Shown piece by piece: positions 6,508 through 7,221 of a DNA stretch of 7,221 nucleotides. A program made the position numbers and the translations under genes. Below the pieces are notes generated by a model. The model was not told where the DNA came from, made no database searches, and saw nothing but the letters and a program-made list of their open reading frames with translations. Each line of letters starts with the position of its first letter. Position 1 is the stretch's first letter. Source of the stretch: an uncultured Planctomycetaceae bacterium (lineage in GTDB: Bacteria > Planctomycetota > Planctomycetia > Pirellulales > Pirellulaceae); assembly GCA_937967755.1 (NCBI GenBank), contig CALBTA010000690.1, forward strand, positions 1 through 7,221, in the 5' to 3' direction.

Positions 6508-6514
6508 TCCTTCC
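6508..6514 (-). promoter_or_regulatory. Shine-Dalgarno sequence deciding the TTG start of the cyclase
   Basis: The minus strand reads GGAAGGA, 5 nt before the TTG at 6500-6502. The longer alternative, TTG at 6515-6517, has no such sequence before it and directly follows an in-frame TAA. This favours the shorter protein. Confidence 0.55.
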
Positions 6515-6542
6515 CAATTAGACTTCAAATCACAATCCATCC

Positions 6543-6571
6543 AGTGTATTCGCCGACTGCAGAACCAACAA
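6543..6571 (-). promoter_or_regulatory. Possible sigma70-type promoter for the four-gene minus-strand unit
   Basis: On the minus strand TTGTTG (6566-6571) and TACACT (6543-6548) are separated by 17 bp. They match the -35 and -10 consensus at 3 of 6 and 4 of 6 positions. Initiation near 6536 would leave a leader of about 34 nt before the TTG at 6502. The matches are weak, and the main support is position in the only sizeable gap upstream of the unit. Confidence 0.3.
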
Positions 6572-6603
6572 TTGGCCGGTTACGCGGCTACGTTCCTCTT
6601 GCG

Positions 6604-6609
6604 TATAAT
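6604..6609 (+). promoter_or_regulatory. TATAAT -10 box for the radical SAM gene
   Basis: A perfect TATAAT lies 37 bp before the radical SAM ATG, predicting a leader of about 30 nt. No good -35 hexamer lies 16-18 bp upstream; the nearest is TTACGC at 6580-6585, a poor match. The promoter may be activator-dependent. It lies back to back with the possible minus-strand promoter, so the two units could share control. Confidence 0.5.
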
Positions 6610-6646
6610 GCGGTAGAAATCGAAAAAACTTCCCCGAGACTGACCT

Positions 6647-7221
6647 ATGTACCTCCGCATGGCCAAGCGAGCTTTGCTCGAAACGGATAAACGCCTGCTG
6701 ACCAAATTCCTGTGGCTGATGGGCTATAAGGGGCTGCGCAGTGTGCAGAAGCATAAGGCCCGGCTGAAACGGGGCGAGTTCTTTCCGCCATTCCTGTACA
6801 TCTCGATCATCAACAGTTGCAACCTACGGTGCCAGGGCTGTTGGGTCGATGTGGCGGCCAAGCAGGAGAAGATCGATGTCGACGCGATGGACGATCTGCT
6901 GAACCAGGCCAAGGCCGCGGGCAATGCGTTCTTCGGCATCCTCGGCGGCGAGCCGTTCATGCATGGCGAACTTCTGCAAATTTTTGAAAACCACCCCGAC
7001 GCTTACTTTCAGGTTTTCACCAACGGGCAATTCATTACCGATGACGTCGCGAAAGAACTGCGCCGGCTGGGCAACGTGACGCCGCTGATTTCGATTGAAG
7101 GGAACGAAATCATCAGCGACCAGCGGCGCGGGCAGCTGGATGTTTACCAGCGGTCGATGGACGGCATTCACAATTGCATCAACAACAAACTGCTAACCGG
7201 CGTTTGCACCAGCCTGTGCCA
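6647..7221 (+). CDS. Radical SAM enzyme, N-terminal part
   Basis: The ATG at 6647 follows an in-frame TGA at 6641-6643, and the frame stays open to the right edge, giving 191 visible residues. The protein has the radical SAM signature CNLRCQGC (Cys58, Cys62, Cys65), which binds a [4Fe-4S] cluster that cleaves S-adenosylmethionine, preceded by the beta-strand FLYISIINS. The SAM-contacting GGEP is at 100-103, followed by a strand ending in FTNG. Residues 1-45 are basic and amphipathic, so the enzyme may sit near the membrane. It lacks the N-terminal pattern I associate with HpnH, the hopanoid adenosyl transferase, so I do not use that name. It is divergent from the cyclase gene across about 144 bp, which suggests but does not prove a shared pathway. 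Substrate and subfamily are unknown because the C-terminal half, where any SPASM or other auxiliary domain would be, is outside. There is no strong Shine-Dalgarno sequence; a second in-frame ATG lies at 6659. Confidence 0.88.
   Translation, partial: MYLRMAKRALLETDKRLLTKFLWLMGYKGLRSVQKHKARLKRGEFFPPFLYISIINSCNLRCQGCWVDVAAKQEKIDVDAMDDLLNQAKAAGNAFFGILGGEPFMHGELLQIFENHPDAYFQVFTNGQFITDDVAKELRRLGNVTPLISIEGNEIISDQRRGQLDVYQRSMDGIHNCINNKLLTGVCTSLC

Noticed and set aside
6824..7171. 115-codon minus-strand open frame opposite the radical SAM gene
   Set aside because: The plus strand carries CNLRCQGC and GGEP in the same stretch, so this is a shadow.
6647..7221. HpnH (adenosyl hopene transferase)
   Set aside because: The visible N-terminus and the residues around the Cys motif (CNLRCQGCW) do not match HpnH as I know it, and the diagnostic C-terminal half is absent from the window.

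Overview
The window looks like a piece of a planctomycete-type chromosome. It is moderately GC-rich, Shine-Dalgarno signals are few, and a squalene-hopene-cyclase-like enzyme sits beside a DUF116-polyprenyl synthetase fusion and a UbiC-like protein. This taxonomic call is inference from gene content and remembered family resemblance; there is no rRNA or other phylogenetic marker here.

Layout: (1) The left edge carries the 3' part of a plus-strand LysM / L,D-transpeptidase-fold protein whose catalytic cysteine position is serine. (2) After a 19-bp convergent gap, positions 724 to about 6502 are four minus-strand genes with the spacing of one transcription unit. In transcription order they are a class II triterpene cyclase (squalene-hopene cyclase family), a DUF116-polyprenyl diphosphate synthase fusion, a chorismate pyruvate-lyase-like protein (UbiC/DUF98 superfamily) and a FAD-dependent oxidoreductase of the geranylgeranyl-reductase/flavin-halogenase superfamily. 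(3) A short divergent intergenic region (about 6503-6646) separates this unit from a plus-strand radical SAM gene that runs off the right edge.

Together the four minus-strand genes suggest a small isoprenoid pathway. The synthase would make an all-trans prenyl diphosphate, probably C20 or longer. The cyclase would fold a linear polyprenyl chain by protonation through its intact DxDD motif. The flavoprotein would reduce or oxidise the product. The UbiC-like protein could supply a 4-hydroxybenzoate-type aromatic unit, which raises the possibility of a cyclised prenyl-aromatic (meroterpenoid or quinone-like) lipid rather than a plain hopanoid. The divergent radical SAM enzyme and the cysteine-rich DUF116 module may add an Fe-S-dependent step. 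No aromatic prenyltransferase or squalene synthase gene is in the window, so the product is not determined.

Non-coding features include a 56-bp stem-loop filling most of the gap before the UbiC-like gene, an 8-bp-arm palindrome over that gene's stop codon, a short direct repeat before the flavoprotein gene, two TTG starts each preceded by a recognisable Shine-Dalgarno sequence, and a perfect TATAAT box before the radical SAM gene. No gene-free stretch exceeds 300 bases. I saw no tRNA, rRNA, CRISPR array, insertion sequence or attachment site.
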